This document shows positions 63,056 through 64,000 of a stretch of 64,000 nucleotides of DNA, piece by piece. Position numbers and translations under genes: made by a program. Below the pieces are notes generated by a model. It saw nothing but the letters and a program-made list of their open reading frames with translations, did no database searches and was not told the origin of the DNA. Source of the stretch: Candidatus Sphingomonas colombiensis (GTDB lineage Bacteria > Pseudomonadota > Alphaproteobacteria > Sphingomonadales > Sphingomonadaceae); contig CP119315.1 of assembly GCA_029202845.1 (NCBI GenBank), forward strand, positions 2,077,001 to 2,141,000, read 5' to 3'. Numbering within the stretch: position 1 is the stretch's first letter; each line of letters opens with the position of its first letter.

Positions 63056-63652
63056 CTAGACGCCCGAGAACGGCGGATCTGATTGGATGGCGCGGAGCAA
63101 CGGATAACGCGCCATCCAATTCTTGTCCGTGATCCGCTTGTCGAAAATCGCACGCTTCCGTGCGACGAAAGTTTCCGTCGGGACGAGGCGCAGGAGGTAG
63201 AGATCCTCCAGCCCGAAAGGCGCATTCACCTCGATCACGCCATCGGCCGCCAGCCGAATCGCCACGGCGGTCGCGGTCTCGGGCCAGAAGCGCATCGCAT
63301 CGCGGACCGATCGGTAAGGCCGATCGCCATTACGCACATGCATTCTCGCCTGATTCCTGACCGACCAATCGAGTTCGGGAGCGGCGATGCGCAGCCGGCG
63401 CTCCAGTGCCGCATCATTATCGTGGGCGAGGTTGCCGCGATCGAAGTACAGCACATCGACATCGCCGTGCGGCATCGCGGGCGGACGCCCGTGGAGGTGA
63501 TCCCACACCGCATCGCGCACGAAGCCCGCGCCGATCCAGCAATCCGCCAAACCAAGCGACCCGACGATCGCCAGCGCCGCCATGCGCCGATCGTCCGCCG
63601 CGATCAGCGCAACGAGATCCGCCTCGCGCGACACGCCGCCGCGTCCCGTCAC
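63056..63652 (-). CDS. nucleotidyltransferase family protein (NTP_transf_6-like)
   Basis: Nucleotidyltransferase-fold protein of 198 residues, substrate unknown. IVGSLGLADCWIGAGFVRDAVWDHLHG at the N-terminus, HGDVDVLYFDRGN with the two catalytic acidic residues, LDWSVRNQARMHVRNGDRPYRS, and a C-terminal FGLEDLYLLRLVPT with RKRAIFDKRITDKNWMARYP, a pattern of the DUF925/NTP_transf_6 family. The ATG at 63652 overlaps the stop of the MaoC-like gene (ATGA). Confidence 0.82.
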   Translation of the reverse strand: MTGRGGVSREADLVALIAADDRRMAALAIVGSLGLADCWIGAGFVRDAVWDHLHGRPPAMPHGDVDVLYFDRGNLAHDNDAALERRLRIAAPELDWSVRNQARMHVRNGDRPYRSVRDAMRFWPETATAVAIRLAADGVIEVNAPFGLEDLYLLRLVPTETFVARKRAIFDKRITDKNWMARYPLLRAIQSDPPFSGV

Positions 63653-64000
63653 GCCGTTGCGGTCGCCCCCGATCGAGTGCGGATCAGGCCGTTCGAGATC
63701 ATCGTCATGACCGGTACGTCATGCTGGTTGAACACCGTCATGCGGCTCTTGAAGATGCCCATTTCCGGGCGGCTGGCGGACTGGCGCTTCTCGATCACCT
63801 CGGTCTCGCAACGCAGGGTATCGCCGGGGAAAACCGGCGTGAGCCAGCGCAATTCGTCAATACCGGGGGAGCCGAGCCCGGCCTGTTGATTGTGCTTCAG
63901 ATTTTCGACGATCATCGACATCACCATCGCGCAGGTGTGCCAGCCGCTCGCCGAAAGCCGCCCGAAAAAGGTCTGGGCGGCGGCTTCGTCGGAAAGGTGG
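63649..64000 (-). CDS. MaoC family dehydratase, N-terminus outside window
   Basis: Hot-dog-fold enoyl-CoA hydratase-like protein, cut by the window end. From the end inward: DEAAAQTFFGRLSASGWHTC then AMVMSMIVENL, GSPGIDELRWLTPVFPGDTL (the MaoC signature), RCETEVIEKRQSASRPEMGI, FKSRMTVFNQHDVPVMTMIS. The frame stays open to base 64000, so the start and the part before the conserved helix are missing. It precedes the nucleotidyltransferase with a 4-base overlap. The exact substrate cannot be told. Confidence 0.85.
   Translation of the reverse strand, partial: HLSDEAAAQTFFGRLSASGWHTCAMVMSMIVENLKHNQQAGLGSPGIDELRWLTPVFPGDTLRCETEVIEKRQSASRPEMGIFKSRMTVFNQHDVPVMTMISNGLIRTRSGATATA

Noticed and set aside
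1..64000. Search for CRISPR arrays, insertion sequences, tRNA genes and prophage blocks
   Set aside because: No regularly spaced repeats, transposase motifs, cloverleaf-like sequences or phage structural genes were recognised by eye; a tRNAscan or ISfinder run would be needed to exclude them fully.

Overview
The window reads as a piece of chromosome from a GC-rich alphaproteobacterium of the order Sphingomonadales, most likely Sphingomonas or a close relative. The signs are two proteins ending in PEPxxWA-type CTERM sorting tails, a GcrA-type cell cycle regulator, a RegB/RegA redox pair beside a bo3-type quinol oxidase, and the dcw gene order. No rRNA, tRNA, CRISPR array, insertion sequence or prophage was recognised.

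Layout. 1-12.8 kb: the division and cell wall (dcw) cluster on the plus strand: murE (cut by the window edge), murF, mraY, murD, ftsW, murG, murC, murB, ddl, ftsQ, ftsA, mostly with 1-4 base stop/start overlaps. ftsZ follows at 12.9 kb and ends at a strong hairpin. 14.7-18.8 kb: a TPR/SPOR envelope protein, a dNTP triphosphohydrolase, an AraC-type regulator and a 31-residue cysteine-rich metallothionein-like peptide. 18.8-25.7 kb: ABC-2 permease, gcrA, TadE/TadG-like proteins, parE and an alpha/beta hydrolase. 25.7-36.2 kb: argD-argF, hslO, a candidate small RNA, queC-queE, an exported protein, a small lipoprotein, lipB, two tandem membrane proteins, and hemF with a GNAT gene. 36.3-44.4 kb: amino acid permease, PEP-CTERM metalloprotease, aconitase, a tandem-HTH protein and an MFS symporter. 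44.5-51.2 kb: cyoABCD, SURF1, regB and regA, a respiratory oxidase unit with its assembly factor and a redox two-component system. 51.3-58.7 kb: a membrane protein of unusual base composition, glutaryl-CoA dehydrogenase, an FxDxF PEP-CTERM protein, a DUF6285/phosphotransferase pair divergent from an acyl-CoA dehydrogenase, a nitronate monooxygenase and trmL. 58.8-64 kb: petABC (cytochrome bc1), apt, a Gly/Tyr-rich lipoprotein, a nucleotidyltransferase and a MaoC-like gene running off the end.

Quality caveat. Between about 18.8 and 36.9 kb, and again between 44.6 and 46.7 kb, nearly every gene carries one or more single-base frameshifts. They hit genes expected to be essential or strongly selected (parE, lipB, hemF, cyoB), while the translated residues on each side of a shift stay well conserved. 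The simplest reading is local sequencing or assembly error, not a field of true pseudogenes. These genes are listed as 'pseudogene' with their reconstructed extents.

I found no convincing undescribed multi-gene system. The best leads are small: the metallothionein-like mini-gene next to an AraC regulator, a 43-codon ORF with a strong ribosome binding site between murE and murF, a structured RNA candidate upstream of queC, the tandem-HTH protein, and a compositionally odd membrane-protein gene at 51.3 kb.
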